This document shows positions 41,717-50,671 of a DNA stretch of 64,000 bases, in pieces; the first letter of the stretch is position 1; each line of letters opens with the position of its first letter. The stretch lies in contig NZ_BDDT01000012.1 in NCBI RefSeq assembly GCF_001661495.1, positions 62,001 through 126,000 on the forward strand, written 5' to 3'. Position numbers and translations under genes: made by a program. Origin of the DNA: Pseudoalteromonas prydzensis (GTDB lineage Bacteria; Pseudomonadota; Gammaproteobacteria; Enterobacterales; Alteromonadaceae). The notes under the pieces are model-generated. The model searched no databases. It saw only the letters and a program-made list of their open reading frames with translations, and had not been told where the DNA came from.

Positions 41717-43096
41717 ATGGCTAAACCAGATAAACAAGTCGACACTCTAAAAGTTCCTCCTCATTCCATTGAAGCAGAGCAATCTGTTTTAGGTGGCTTA
41801 ATGCTTGATAACCAAGCCTTTGACCGTGTTGCTGAACTGGTTGTCTCACAAGACTTTTATACCCGTACTCACAAGCTGATTTTTGAGGCCATGGTTGAGC
41901 TTGCCGAGGTCGGTGATCCAATCGATTTGATCACTATTTCTGAAAGCCTAGAGAAAAAGAACCTGCTCAGCGGCATTGGTGGTTTTGCTTATTTAGCAGA
42001 AATCGCCAAAAATACGCCAAGTGCGGCGAATATCGATGCTTATGCGAATATCGTACGCGAACGCGCGGTAGTGCGTGAAATGATTGGCGTAGCCAATGAA
42101 ATTGCCGAAGCTGGATTTAATCCGGAAGGGCGCACCAGTCATGATTTACTCGATTTTGCTGAGAGCAAAGTGTTTAAAATTGCTGAGCAGCGCACCAAAA
42201 GCAACGATGGCCCGCAAAGCTTACATAGCATTCTAGAAAAAACCGTTGATAAAATCGAAGAGCTCTACCAGTCACCGCAAGATGGTGTGACGGGAGTGAG
42301 CACAGGTTATGCCGATCTAGATAAAATGACCACAGGTTTACAGCCTTCTGACTTGATTATTGTTGCCGCGCGTCCGTCGATGGGTAAAACCACCTTTGCG
42401 ATGAACCTCGCAGAGCACGCTGCGATGACGCAAGATAAACCTGTGTTAATTTACTCACTAGAGATGCCCTCGGAGCAGATCATGATGAGGATGCTGGCAT
42501 CGCTTGGTCGAATTAACCAAACCAAAGTACGTACCGGTCAGCTTGATGATGAAGATTGGGCGCGACTATCATCTACCATGGGCTTATTAATGGAAAAAGG
42601 TAAGATGTATGTTGATGATGCATCGGGCCTAACCCCTACCGATGTGCGCTCTCGTGCTCGTCGTATTGCGCGCGATCACGGTGGTATCAGTATGATCATG
42701 GTCGATTACTTGCAGTTAATGCGCGTACCGAGTTTGTCTGATAACCGTACTTTAGAGATTGCTGAAATTTCACGTTCACTTAAGTCGTTAGCAAAAGAGC
42801 TACAATGCCCAGTGGTTGCACTGTCGCAGCTAAACCGTACCCTAGAGCAACGCGCCGATAAACGGCCAATTAACTCCGACTTACGTGAATCAGGCTCTAT
42901 CGAGCAGGATGCCGATTTGATCATGTTTATCTACCGTGATGAAGTGTATAACGAAGACAGCACCGAAAAAGGTGTGGCTGAGATCATCATAGGTAAACAA
43001 CGTAACGGCCCAATCGGTAAAGTACGTTTAACTTTCCAAGGCCAATTCTCGCGTTTTGATAATTACGCAGGCCCAGCCATAGACGATGATTACTAA
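41717..43096 (+). CDS. dnaB: Replicative DNA helicase
   Basis: DnaB is the hexameric 5'-3' helicase of the replication fork. The 459-residue protein has the N-terminal primase-interacting domain (VPPHSIEAEQSVLGGLMLD), the RecA-type domain with Walker A ARPSMGKTTFAMN near 217-229, Walker B ISMIMVDYLQLMR, and SREIS-like and REGSIEQDADLI segments towards the end. There is no intein. The TAA overlaps the alr ATG by one base. Confidence 0.97.
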   Translation: MAKPDKQVDTLKVPPHSIEAEQSVLGGLMLDNQAFDRVAELVVSQDFYTRTHKLIFEAMVELAEVGDPIDLITISESLEKKNLLSGIGGFAYLAEIAKNTPSAANIDAYANIVRERAVVREMIGVANEIAEAGFNPEGRTSHDLLDFAESKVFKIAEQRTKSNDGPQSLHSILEKTVDKIEELYQSPQDGVTGVSTGYADLDKMTTGLQPSDLIIVAARPSMGKTTFAMNLAEHAAMTQDKPVLIYSLEMPSEQIMMRMLASLGRINQTKVRTGQLDDEDWARLSSTMGLLMEKGKMYVDDASGLTPTDVRSRARRIARDHGGISMIMVDYLQLMRVPSLSDNRTLEIAEISRSLKSLAKELQCPVVALSQLNRTLEQRADKRPINSDLRESGSIEQDADLIMFIYRDEVYNEDSTEKGVAEIIIGKQRNGPIGKVRLTFQGQFSRFDNYAGPAIDDDY

Positions 43097-44175
43097 TGCG
43101 TTTAGCCATAGCCGAAATTAATTTACAGGCACTTGCGCATAATTTAGCGCAAGTGCGCCAGTTTGCCCCCCATAGTAAAATTATGGCAGTGTTAAAAGCT
43201 AACGCTTATGGCCATGGCTTAGTTAAAATCGCGCAACATTTAAATGCCGCAGATGCGTTTGCTGTTGCTCGGATAGATGAAGCGTTAGCACTGCGTGCTG
43301 GTGGCTTAACAAAACCAATCGTGTTGTTAGAAGGTTTTTTTCATCAAGATGATTTACCTATTTTATTAGCGAATAACTTTCAAACCATTATTCATGATGA
43401 AAACCAATTAGCCGCGCTGGAAAAAGCGCAATTGGATGCGCCTATTAACTGCTGGTTGAAGATTAATACCGGTATGCATAGATTAGGCATTGCCGCGACC
43501 CAGTTCGAAGATTTTTATCAACGCTTACAAACGACTAAAAATGCCAACAATGCTATCAATTTAATGACTCACTTTTCTTGTGCAGATGATGTCAATGATA
43601 TTAAAACCGAGCAGCAAATTAGCTTGTTTGACTCGTTAGTAACCGGTAAGCAACAAGCACATTGCTTAGCGAATTCGGCAGGTATAATCGCATGGCCAGC
43701 TGGGCATGGTGATTGGGTACGGCCAGGGTTAATGCTGTATGGTGTCTCACCTATGCTTAATTGCAGCGGGGCACAACATAACTTAAAACCGGTGATGCGT
43801 TTAACCACTAAGGTGATTGCAATTCGTGATGTGGAAGCCGGACAATGCGTTGGCTATGGTGGTCGTTGGCAAAGTACCAAAACAACTAAGCTGGCTGTTG
43901 TAGCTATGGGCTATGGCGACGGTTATCCGCGCCATGCTAAACACGGAACACCGGTGGTTATAGGTAATAAGCGCTACGGCATTGCTGGAAACGTCTCTAT
44001 GGATATGATCAGTGTTGATATTGGCGATAACAGCGACAATATTAAAGTGGGCGATGAAGTGGTAATGTGGGGTCCAGAGCTTCCCGTTGAAGAAATTGCT
44101 CAATGTGCGACAACAATTCCTTACGAGTTACTGTGTAATATAACCCCACGGGTAAGTTATGAGTATTTAGAATAA
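43096..44175 (+). CDS. alr: Alanine racemase
   Basis: The PLP-dependent enzyme makes D-alanine for peptidoglycan. The 359-residue protein has K34 in MAVLKANAYGHG, which binds PLP. Its fold-III barrel includes LNTGMHRLG-type sequence (KINTGMHRLGI), and the second catalytic base is the Tyr in a VGYGGRW context. The C-terminal domain ends CNITPRVSYEYLE. It is coupled to dnaB by TAATG, as in other gammaproteobacteria, and supplies Ddl encoded at 6.2 kb. Confidence 0.95.
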   Translation: MRLAIAEINLQALAHNLAQVRQFAPHSKIMAVLKANAYGHGLVKIAQHLNAADAFAVARIDEALALRAGGLTKPIVLLEGFFHQDDLPILLANNFQTIIHDENQLAALEKAQLDAPINCWLKINTGMHRLGIAATQFEDFYQRLQTTKNANNAINLMTHFSCADDVNDIKTEQQISLFDSLVTGKQQAHCLANSAGIIAWPAGHGDWVRPGLMLYGVSPMLNCSGAQHNLKPVMRLTTKVIAIRDVEAGQCVGYGGRWQSTKTTKLAVVAMGYGDGYPRHAKHGTPVVIGNKRYGIAGNVSMDMISVDIGDNSDNIKVGDEVVMWGPELPVEEIAQCATTIPYELLCNITPRVSYEYLE

Positions 44176-44185
44176 CGTATCACGG

Positions 44186-44425
44186 TTACTCTTTAATAAA
44201 GTACACATCACTAAAACCCATGCGGGCAAATTCTTGATCACGAAAATTACGCACTGCCGCTGAGCCTTTAGAGGTCATTTCAATTTGTTGAACCATGTTT
44301 AAGTAATTTGTTAGATCAATGCCTTCGGCTGCAGCAATTGCTTGGTACATGTCGTGGTACTTATCTTTAGCGAAGTTAATCTCACGTGGTTGGTTTTTAA
44401 ACTTGTACGTAATGCGTCGTGCCAT
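44186..44425 (-). CDS. Small conserved protein, probably DUF2960
   Basis: The 79-residue soluble protein reads MARRITYKFKNQPREINFAKDK, then AAAEGIDLTNYL and AVRNFRDQEFARMGFSD. I believe this matches DUF2960 of Vibrio and Alteromonadales, a family of unknown function, but I am not certain of the number. It is convergent with alr, with only 10 bases between the stops. Confidence 0.68.
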   Translation of the reverse strand: MARRITYKFKNQPREINFAKDKYHDMYQAIAAAEGIDLTNYLNMVQQIEMTSKGSAAVRNFRDQEFARMGFSDVYFIKE

Positions 44426-44558
44426 TGTAAACTCGTGTCGATAAATTAAATTACCCTGATTTTACACCTTCTTCGCCATCTGCTCTACCTTTGAATGACT
44501 TGTGGCCAAGCTCAAGTTACAATGTCGTCCTATTTTGTAGGCAATGCTAAGGAACATC

Positions 44559-44810
44559 ATGAAATTATCTGTTGAGATCAGTAAGTACCCACTACACCAA
44601 GATTACATTCCATTTATTAAAGGTTTTATCGACCGATTAAATACTTACGATGATTTAAAAGTCATTACGAACACCTTATCGACACAAATTTTTGGTGATT
44701 ATGATTTAGTGATGTCGGTGCTTAGCATTGAAATTAAGCGCTCATATGAAGAGTTTGGTAAAGCTATTTTTGTGTGCAAATTTCTCAATGGCGATCTGTC
44801 TCCTGAATAA
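44559..44810 (+). CDS. YkoF-like thiamine/HMP-binding protein
   Basis: The 83-residue protein starts at ATG 44559, with AAGGA before it. It has SKYPLHQDYIPFIKGFIDRL and STQIFGDYDLVMSVL, then GKAIFVCKFLNGD, like one half of the YkoF thiamine/hydroxymethylpyrimidine-binding fold. It likely acts as a small binding or chaperone protein for thiamine or its precursors. It leads an operon with a PnuC-family transporter and a thiamine-kinase-like enzyme, which supports a salvage role. Confidence 0.78.
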   Translation: MKLSVEISKYPLHQDYIPFIKGFIDRLNTYDDLKVITNTLSTQIFGDYDLVMSVLSIEIKRSYEEFGKAIFVCKFLNGDLSPE

Positions 44811-44834
44811 ACTTTAATACCTTAGCGAGTCAAT

Positions 44835-45458
44835 ATGGACTTTATTACGCAAACGCTTACAGGCTTTACGGCAATGTCCCATTGGGAATATATCGCTGTA
44901 GGTTTATCTATGGCGTATTTACTACTGGCAATCAAAGAAAGCCTTTGGTGTTGGCCTGCGGCCTTTTTTAGCACGCTAATTTATACCATTATGTATTGGA
45001 ACGGCGCTTTATTAATGGAGTCGTTATTGCATTTTTATTATATGTATATGGCGGTATATGGCTGGCTTGCATGGCGAAAGGGCGGTGCAAATAAGCACGA
45101 ATTAGCTATAACCTCATGGTGTATAAATCAGCATTTACTGATAATTGCTGGTACATCCATTGTAGCTGTGGTGTTAGGTTATGTGATGAGTAATTATACC
45201 CATGCAGATTTTGCCTACTTAGACAGTTTTACAACGTGTTTTGCGGTGGTGACTACTTATTTAGTGGCGAAAAAAGTGCTGGAAAATTGGTTGTATTGGA
45301 TTGTAATTGATGCCGCGTCAATGTACTTATACTATGAGAAGGGTTATTACCCGACACTCGTACTGTTTGTGTTTTACACCATTATGGCTGCGTGGGCATT
45401 TAAAACCTGGTACGAAGAATACGAGCAAAACCAAGCCAAGCCGTTAGCACAATTATAA
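44835..45458 (+). CDS. pnuT: PnuC-family vitamin transporter, probably thiamine (PnuT)
   Basis: The 207-residue membrane protein has about seven helices and the PnuC signature features: WEYIAVGLSMAYLLLAIKESLWCW near the start, LLHFYYMYMAVYGWLAW in the middle, and VIDAASMYLYYEKGYYPTLVLF at the end. PnuC proteins move nicotinamide riboside, thiamine (PnuT) or riboflavin. Its neighbours here both point to thiamine, so PnuT is favoured. Substrate choice cannot be proven from sequence. Confidence 0.75.
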   Translation: MDFITQTLTGFTAMSHWEYIAVGLSMAYLLLAIKESLWCWPAAFFSTLIYTIMYWNGALLMESLLHFYYMYMAVYGWLAWRKGGANKHELAITSWCINQHLLIIAGTSIVAVVLGYVMSNYTHADFAYLDSFTTCFAVVTTYLVAKKVLENWLYWIVIDAASMYLYYEKGYYPTLVLFVFYTIMAAWAFKTWYEEYEQNQAKPLAQL

Positions 45459-45466
45459 GAAGCCGT

Positions 45467-46270
45467 ATGACAGAGCATGAAATAAGCGGCATTTTTGCCG
45501 CTTTTAACGCGCAATTAAATATTGTTAGCAATGAGCGATTACACAGTGGTTTAAGTAACGATAACTTCTTAGTGCGCGCCCAGCTCGGGCAACAGTCACA
45601 GGCTTATTTATTAAAGTGCTATCGTGAGCATTGGCCTGTTGTTGGTTTGACGGCGCAAGCAGCATTTGCAGCACAAGGTATATGTCCGCAGCCAGTTTGG
45701 ACTGATGAAGCCAATAAAGTCGCGATTTTTGATTACCTAGAGGGTGATATAGCACAAGGCGAGTACAGCACTGAATTGCTACAAAAATTAGCAGCTTTGC
45801 ATGGCTACAATATGCAGACCGTGGCAATGGACATCAGCGATGAGTTAGCTTTTTACCAACACACAGCTTTATTTCAGCACTACCAAACAAGTGTAACTAA
45901 CGCATTGCAGCAAATCGCCTTATTTCCTCGAGATGAAGGTTTTTGTCATAATGACTTGGTGAAAGAAAACATCATAGTAAACCCGCAAGGCATGTTTTTA
46001 ATTGATTTTGAATACGCTAAGAGCAACGACGTCTACTTTGATTTAGCCGCCTTGGTTGTCAGTTTTACACTCAATGAAGAGCAAAAGCAGCGCTTGCTGG
46101 ATGACTATCAACGACACTTGCCTAATACGCAGTGTTTCTATAGCAGCGTGGCTAAGCTGGAGTGCTATCAAGTGGTATTTTTAGTTTTGTGTATTTGCTG
46201 GTACAACGCACGCTCAGTCGAAGATAAAGTAACATTATTACGTACGCAATTAGATAGTTTGATTAATTAA
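45467..46270 (+). CDS. APH-family kinase, probably thiamine kinase
   Basis: The 267-residue protein has the aminoglycoside phosphotransferase/choline kinase fold. GLSNDNFLV is the nucleotide-binding region, FCHNDLVKENIIV is the catalytic loop with His-Asn-Asp, and LIDFEYA provides the metal-binding Asp. ThiK of E. coli belongs to this family. It follows the PnuC-family gene by eight bases. Import by a facilitator followed by phosphorylation is the usual trapping scheme, so thiamine kinase is the best guess. Confidence 0.72.
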   Translation: MTEHEISGIFAAFNAQLNIVSNERLHSGLSNDNFLVRAQLGQQSQAYLLKCYREHWPVVGLTAQAAFAAQGICPQPVWTDEANKVAIFDYLEGDIAQGEYSTELLQKLAALHGYNMQTVAMDISDELAFYQHTALFQHYQTSVTNALQQIALFPRDEGFCHNDLVKENIIVNPQGMFLIDFEYAKSNDVYFDLAALVVSFTLNEEQKQRLLDDYQRHLPNTQCFYSSVAKLECYQVVFLVLCICWYNARSVEDKVTLLRTQLDSLIN

Positions 46271-46280
46271 AATGCAGAGG

Positions 46281-46463
46281 TTAGAGGCCACCAAAACGAG
46301 CAGCAAGCTCTTTATATTTTGCTACTTCATCAGCATCAAATTGCGGTTCACCATTAGCGTCTTCACCTTTTGCGATCAGTAGACTTTCTCGGGCTAAACG
46401 CTTTACCCGCTCAGCTTTAACCCCTAAAAATTCTGCAACTTGCTCGGTTGACATTAAACTCAT
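46281..46463 (-). CDS. Small helix-turn-helix DNA-binding protein
   Basis: The 60-residue protein has MSTEQVAEFLGVKAERVKRLARESLL, a MerR/excisionase-type winged HTH start, then FDADEVAKYKELAARFGGL. It may bind DNA as a small regulator; the target is unknown. AGGAAG lies a few bases upstream of the ATG. It is convergent with the kinase gene. No mobile element genes are nearby, so an excisionase role is not supported. Confidence 0.72.
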   Translation of the reverse strand: MSLMSTEQVAEFLGVKAERVKRLARESLLIAKGEDANGEPQFDADEVAKYKELAARFGGL

Positions 46464-46716
46464 AAATACTTCCTCGTGTTAAAACTTTTACAAGCGCCTT
46501 TAAATAATGAAAAGGGCATGGAATTGTTGCAAAATGGTTATTAATTTTTTTAAGTATAATTTAATAGCTGTTTTTTGCTTGCTTGTGAAGTAATTTATTC
46601 TATTTCGCTTAATTAATAATCATCTAGGCGATAGATGCTGGCATTTAGTTGCAGATGCCTTTATTATTGCAGCGCCTAAACACTGATATCGCGAGTTGGT
46701 GTGGTGGCACAAATGT
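46464..46716. other. Gap upstream of the tRNA gene
   Basis: The 253-base AT-rich gap has no plausible gene. It probably holds the promoter of the small HTH gene on the minus strand and that of the tRNA on the plus strand. Confidence 0.5.
46638..46667 (+). promoter_or_regulatory. Possible promoter of the tRNA-Arg gene
   Basis: CTGGCA at 46638-46643 and TATTAT at 46662-46667 have an 18-base spacer; a GC-rich stretch follows. The match is modest and the call tentative. Confidence 0.35.
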
Positions 46717-46791
46717 GCTCTCGTGGTGAAATGGATATCACGTGGCCCTCCGGAGGCTAAGTTGTAGGTTCGATCCCTACCGAGAGCGCCA
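46717..46791 (+). tRNA. tRNA-Arg(CCG)
   Basis: The 75-base cloverleaf can be drawn in full. The acceptor arms GCTCTCG and CGAGAGC enclose the D-stem GTGA/TCAC, the anticodon stem TGGCC/GGCTA with loop CTCCGGA (anticodon CCG, reading CGG), a 4-base variable loop, and the T-stem GTAGG/CCTAC with loop TTCGATC. The discriminator is G and CCA is encoded. A at position 20 of the D-loop and the G discriminator fit arginine identity. Confidence 0.95.
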
Positions 46792-47116
46792 TTTGCTTAT
46801 AAATAGTTTTTCCTAACTAAATCGTGCACTTTCTTATTGTCTCAATCATTTTTGCTTATCTAGCTAACCTCGTCTCGTAGTGCTGACTTTTCATATTAAT
46901 AAAGATTTTAATGTTCTCTGCCAGTCGTACTCCGCGATAAAATTTTAATGCTGTTTTCAATTATTGTTCGCCTTCCCATCTTTGTTTTTGCTAAGACATT
47001 AAGTTAGCGTGCAAAATAGTTTAATTAAATGTGTATTATACTACAAATCAGGATGAAATTAATTATCATTCGTGATAAATTAATGCTGTTGTTTTTCTTC
47101 TACTTAGAGTATTACC
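46792..47116. other. Regulatory gap between tRNA-Arg and the TonB receptor
   Basis: This 325-base stretch has no convincing gene. Its last 80 bases hold a -10-like TATACT (47037-47042), with no good -35, and a Fur box. The rest shows no clear terminator or repeat. Confidence 0.5.
47055..47073 (+). promoter_or_regulatory. Fur box upstream of the TonB-dependent receptor
   Basis: Read on the minus strand, this 19-mer agrees with the consensus GATAATGATAATCATTATC at 13 of 19 positions by hand count, with the core AATGATAAT intact. It lies 44 bases before the receptor ATG, just past the -10-like element. This is consistent with iron repression of a siderophore receptor. Confidence 0.6.
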
Positions 47117-49267
47117 ATGCATTTTACCCTACTGCCAATTGCGACAGCTGTGAGTGTCGCACTTATGTCATTGAATCTAGCTGCCGCAGAAAACGATAGC
47201 CAAGATGAAAATAAAATTGAAAAAATCACTGTTAATGGCAAATATGTTGTTAATGAAAATATAGATACTGCGACCGGCTTAGGTTTATCTATCCGTGAAA
47301 CACCCCAGTCAGTTACGGTCTTTACCGCCGAACGTATTCGTGACCAAGATCTTGATACCATCATTGATGCGGTTGATAACACTGTGGGTTTATCATCATC
47401 AAAAATGGATAACGTCCGTAACACCATGCAGTCACGTGGATTTAGCGTATCTAATTATCAAATTGATGGTGTGCCATTATCATGGAGTTTGGCTGGAGAT
47501 TCTGGTGAAACCTCCGCAGATGTCGCCATCTATGAGCGTGTCGAGTTTGTACGCGGTGCAACAGGCTTATTAACAGGAGCGGGTGATCCGTCTGCTTCAA
47601 TAAACCTCGTTCGTAAGCGTGCGAGTAATACAGATTTAACTGGCTATGTTGATTTATCGATAGGAAGCTGGAATAAAAAGGAGCTAACAGTTGATCTTGC
47701 CAATGGCTTGAATGACAGTGGTTCAGTGCGAGGACGTGTTGTTGCTAAAGTGGTTGATAGTGAATCTTACATTGACTTATACGAAGAAAATAAAAAGATT
47801 TTTTACGGTGTATTAGAAACCGATTTATCTGCAGATACCACTTTTCGCGTAGGCGGAAGCTATCAAAAAAGTGATCCTCATGGGCCTGTGTGGGGCGCAT
47901 TGCCAGCTTACTATACCGATGGTACAGAGACTGATTGGGATGTATCAAAGACCACGGCGGTTGATTGGACTCGCTGGGAGACTGAACATACAAACTACTT
48001 TGCCTCGGTTGATCACTTGTTTTCAAATGGTTGGCAGCTAACAGCAAATTACAATCACTCAAAATATGATAAAGAGAGTCGATTATTTTATGTATATGGT
48101 GCGTTAGATAAAGAGACGGGGGCTGGGCTTACTGGGCAACGTTACTTTGCATTTGGCACAACAGAGCAAGACAGTGTTGATATACAACTTAAAGGTCAAT
48201 ATAACCTGTTTGAACAAACTCATGACTTTGTAGTTGGCGCGCTTTATTCAAAACAAAAAGGAGATACAAGTACACGTGACCCAGATCCTATTATTGGTGG
48301 CTCTGCATGGGATGCTGTTCCAATTGAAGACTTTTATAACTTCCAAGGTGACTCCATTGCAGAGCCAAACTGGACTGAAGAAGCGACAGTGCAAGATGAT
48401 AATGACACTGAGCAAAAAGGCTTTTACGTTGCAACACGTATTTCGATCACCGATTCATTTAAAGTGATTGGTGGTGGTCGCATTTCATCGTGGGAGCGCG
48501 AGCGTTACTACTATGGTGCACAGCAAGACTACGGTAATTCTGGTGTGTTTGTACCTTACTTTGGTGCTTTATATGATCTGAACTCTCAGCACCGTATTTA
48601 TGCAAGCTACACAGAAATATTCAAACCGCAGAATAACTTAGATGCGAGCGGTGAATACTTAGATCCAATCGATGGTAAAGCAAGTGAAATTGGCTTAAAG
48701 AGTGCTTACTTTGACGATCGCTTACAAACTTCAATTGCGATCTTTGATATTCAACAAGACAACTTAGCCGTTGAAGATCCTAATTACGTACCGACTGCAG
48801 AACAAATGTCAGCATACTATGGTGCTGAGGGTACGCAAAGTCGTGGTTTTGAGTTTGAAGCTATAGGGGAACCTGTTGATGGTTGGAACATCTCTGCCGG
48901 TTATTCACAGTTTGAAGCTGAAGATGCTGATGATGTTAAAATAAACACCACAGCACCTCGTAAGCAGTTTAAATTATTTACCACCTATCAATTTGTTGAT
49001 CAATTACCTGAGCTAACAATTGGTGGTGGCCTGAATTGGCAAAGTAAATCCTATGCCAAAGGCAGTACTGTTAACGTAGAGCAAGGTTCATACGCGCTGG
49101 TTAATTTAATGGCTCGTTATAACATCAACGAAGCAATGAAAGTACAAGCTAACGTGAACAACCTGTTTGACGAAAAGTACTATAACTATATGACTGCGGG
49201 TAGCTCAAACCTATATCGCTATGGTGCACCGCGAAGTGTATCAGTAAGCTTTAGCTATAACTTCTAA
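47117..49267 (+). CDS. TonB-dependent siderophore receptor
   Basis: The 716-residue outer membrane receptor resembles the FhuE/FpvA type. It has a signal peptide (1-24, ending AAA), a TonB-box-like EKITV near 35-39, and a plug domain with RETPQSVTVFTAERIRDQ, RGFSVSNYQIDGVP and YERVEFVRGATGLLTGAGDPSASINLVRKR. The beta-barrel ends in the Phe of VSVSFSYNF. It should import a ferric hydroxamate-like siderophore; the exact ligand is unknown. No biosynthetic or ABC transporter genes adjoin it. Confidence 0.92.
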   Translation: MHFTLLPIATAVSVALMSLNLAAAENDSQDENKIEKITVNGKYVVNENIDTATGLGLSIRETPQSVTVFTAERIRDQDLDTIIDAVDNTVGLSSSKMDNVRNTMQSRGFSVSNYQIDGVPLSWSLAGDSGETSADVAIYERVEFVRGATGLLTGAGDPSASINLVRKRASNTDLTGYVDLSIGSWNKKELTVDLANGLNDSGSVRGRVVAKVVDSESYIDLYEENKKIFYGVLETDLSADTTFRVGGSYQKSDPHGPVWGALPAYYTDGTETDWDVSKTTAVDWTRWETEHTNYFASVDHLFSNGWQLTANYNHSKYDKESRLFYVYGALDKETGAGLTGQRYFAFGTTEQDSVDIQLKGQYNLFEQTHDFVVGALYSKQKGDTSTRDPDPIIGGSAWDAVPIEDFYNFQGDSIAEPNWTEEATVQDDNDTEQKGFYVATRISITDSFKVIGGGRISSWERERYYYGAQQDYGNSGVFVPYFGALYDLNSQHRIYASYTEIFKPQNNLDASGEYLDPIDGKASEIGLKSAYFDDRLQTSIAIFDIQQDNLAVEDPNYVPTAEQMSAYYGAEGTQSRGFEFEAIGEPVDGWNISAGYSQFEAEDADDVKINTTAPRKQFKLFTTYQFVDQLPELTIGGGLNWQSKSYAKGSTVNVEQGSYALVNLMARYNINEAMKVQANVNNLFDEKYYNYMTAGSSNLYRYGAPRSVSVSFSYNF

Positions 49268-49275
49268 GTTAGTAT

Positions 49276-49304
49276 AAAGGCGCTGTAATAGCGCCTTTTC
49301 TTTT
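49276..49304 (+). terminator. Terminator of the TonB receptor gene
   Basis: Perfect 9-base arms AAAGGCGCT and AGCGCCTTT surround a 5-base loop, followed by TCTTTT. Confidence 0.88.
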
Positions 49305-49347
49305 GCTGTGCTTGCTATACTTAGCTTTTTACTCTCAACGGACATTT

Positions 49348-49572
49348 ATGAAATACCAACCAATTAAATGCGGCGACTATGATCAGTATGAACTGTTTTG
49401 CATGCAATCAGCACGGGTTAAAATTATCACCACCGATGATCAGGAACTGATTGGTAACGCAAAGGATTTACTCAACCTAAAGGATAAAGGTGAGTTTTTA
49501 CTGATTGAATGCCAAGAACAAGGCGAGCATAAAGTTCGCCTTGATGAAATTAAAGCCATCTCTTATTTTTAA
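49348..49572 (+). CDS. rof: Rho-binding antiterminator, Rof family
   Basis: The 74-residue protein has YQPIKCGDYDQYELFC at the N-terminus and an Sm-like beta-barrel pattern to the end, as in Rof (YaeO), which binds Rho and blocks termination. I chose the ATG at 49348 because homologues begin with this motif; an upstream in-frame ATG lies within the terminator tail region. Its 3' end overlaps the 3' end of zntB on the other strand by 23 bases. Confidence 0.8.
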   Translation: MKYQPIKCGDYDQYELFCMQSARVKIITTDDQELIGNAKDLLNLKDKGEFLLIECQEQGEHKVRLDEIKAISYF

Positions 49573-50521
49573 AATATACCCCGATCCCGCCAGTTAATAC
49601 GATTAAAAAGATCACAAATGCACTAAATGCATAAGGGCTTTCGGTACCCGGAATTCCACCCACATTGACACCGAGTAAGCCGGTTAAAAAGCCTAGCGGT
49701 AAAAACAACGCGGCAACCACTGACATCACATACATACGCTGGTTGAGTTGCTCTGAAACTTGATTGGTAACGGTCTGCTGAATAATCTGCGCACGTTCGA
49801 TTGAGTTGTCTAGTTCCTCAATAAAACGGATCAGCAAATGAGTTGTTTCATTCAATTTTGCTTTATCGCTTTCATCCAGCCAGCTATATTTGTTTACTAT
49901 TAGTGTGCTAAGCGCTTCTTTTTGCGGCTTTAGATAACGTTTTAAACCAATGGTTTGACGACGTAATTGCGATAGACCTTGGTTATCGAAACGTTTAGTT
50001 GGCTCGTCAATTTCATCTTCAAACTCATCCAAGGAATCGTCTAAGTCATCAATAACGCTTTGCATACGTGAGGTGAGATTATGCGTTAATTGGCAAATCA
50101 GTTCAGAGATGTTGCACGGGCCATTCTTTGCTGTTAATGAGGCAAGTACATCTTGCACTGAAAGCAGACGGCGTTTACGGGTAGTGATCACTATGTTTTC
50201 GTTAATAAATAAACGAATCGACACCATGTCTTCAGGGCTTTGTGCAGGATTTAAATTAACGCCGCGTAAAAATAGCATACAGCCGTTAGTCGCTTGGGTT
50301 ATGCGTGGGCGTGTTTCATCGGCTGTTAATGAAGCAAGTTCATAATCAGTCAGTTGTTCGCTTTTTCTTAGCCACTCAATAGCTTCAGTTTGACTATAAT
50401 CCAAGTGCACCCAAAGTTTTCCTTGAGCGGGTTGCCAATTATCTAGGTCTGTACTGTTCTCTATTGTATGTGCCCCGCCTTGTTCATCAAGGATAAGTGC
50501 ATGTAGTAAACCATTGAACAT
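49550..50521 (-). CDS. zntB: Zinc transporter, CorA/ZntB family
   Basis: The 323-residue protein has a large cytoplasmic N-terminal domain, a long helix near 150-260, and two C-terminal membrane helices with the family signature GVNVGGIPG between them. ZntB proteins carry GxN signatures of this form and move Zn2+; CorA proper has GMN. Zinc export or import by proton coupling is reported for the family, so direction is not claimed here. The gene is divergent from the protease gene at 50672. Confidence 0.87.
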   Translation of the reverse strand: MFNGLLHALILDEQGGAHTIENSTDLDNWQPAQGKLWVHLDYSQTEAIEWLRKSEQLTDYELASLTADETRPRITQATNGCMLFLRGVNLNPAQSPEDMVSIRLFINENIVITTRKRRLLSVQDVLASLTAKNGPCNISELICQLTHNLTSRMQSVIDDLDDSLDEFEDEIDEPTKRFDNQGLSQLRRQTIGLKRYLKPQKEALSTLIVNKYSWLDESDKAKLNETTHLLIRFIEELDNSIERAQIIQQTVTNQVSEQLNQRMYVMSVVAALFLPLGFLTGLLGVNVGGIPGTESPYAFSAFVIFLIVLTGGIGVYFKNKRWL

Positions 50522-50671
50522 AGTAAATTCTCATTAATACTGTATGGTTAATATAGTTGACTATTGAGAGACTTAGGTCAATTAAATTGGCTAATCGAAT
50601 TGATAAAATTATTTCATTGGTGTTTTAATGCGTGTAGCGTATAAGACAGTTTTTTATTAAAGGGCACATTT

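Noticed and set aside
44426..44558. TPP riboswitch before the thiamine salvage operon
   Set aside because: The conserved riboswitch boxes are not present in this short leader.
46281..46791. Small HTH gene next to a tRNA as a possible integrated-element remnant
   Set aside because: There is no integrase, attachment-site repeat or foreign cargo nearby. The tRNA is complete and I saw no duplicated 3' end.
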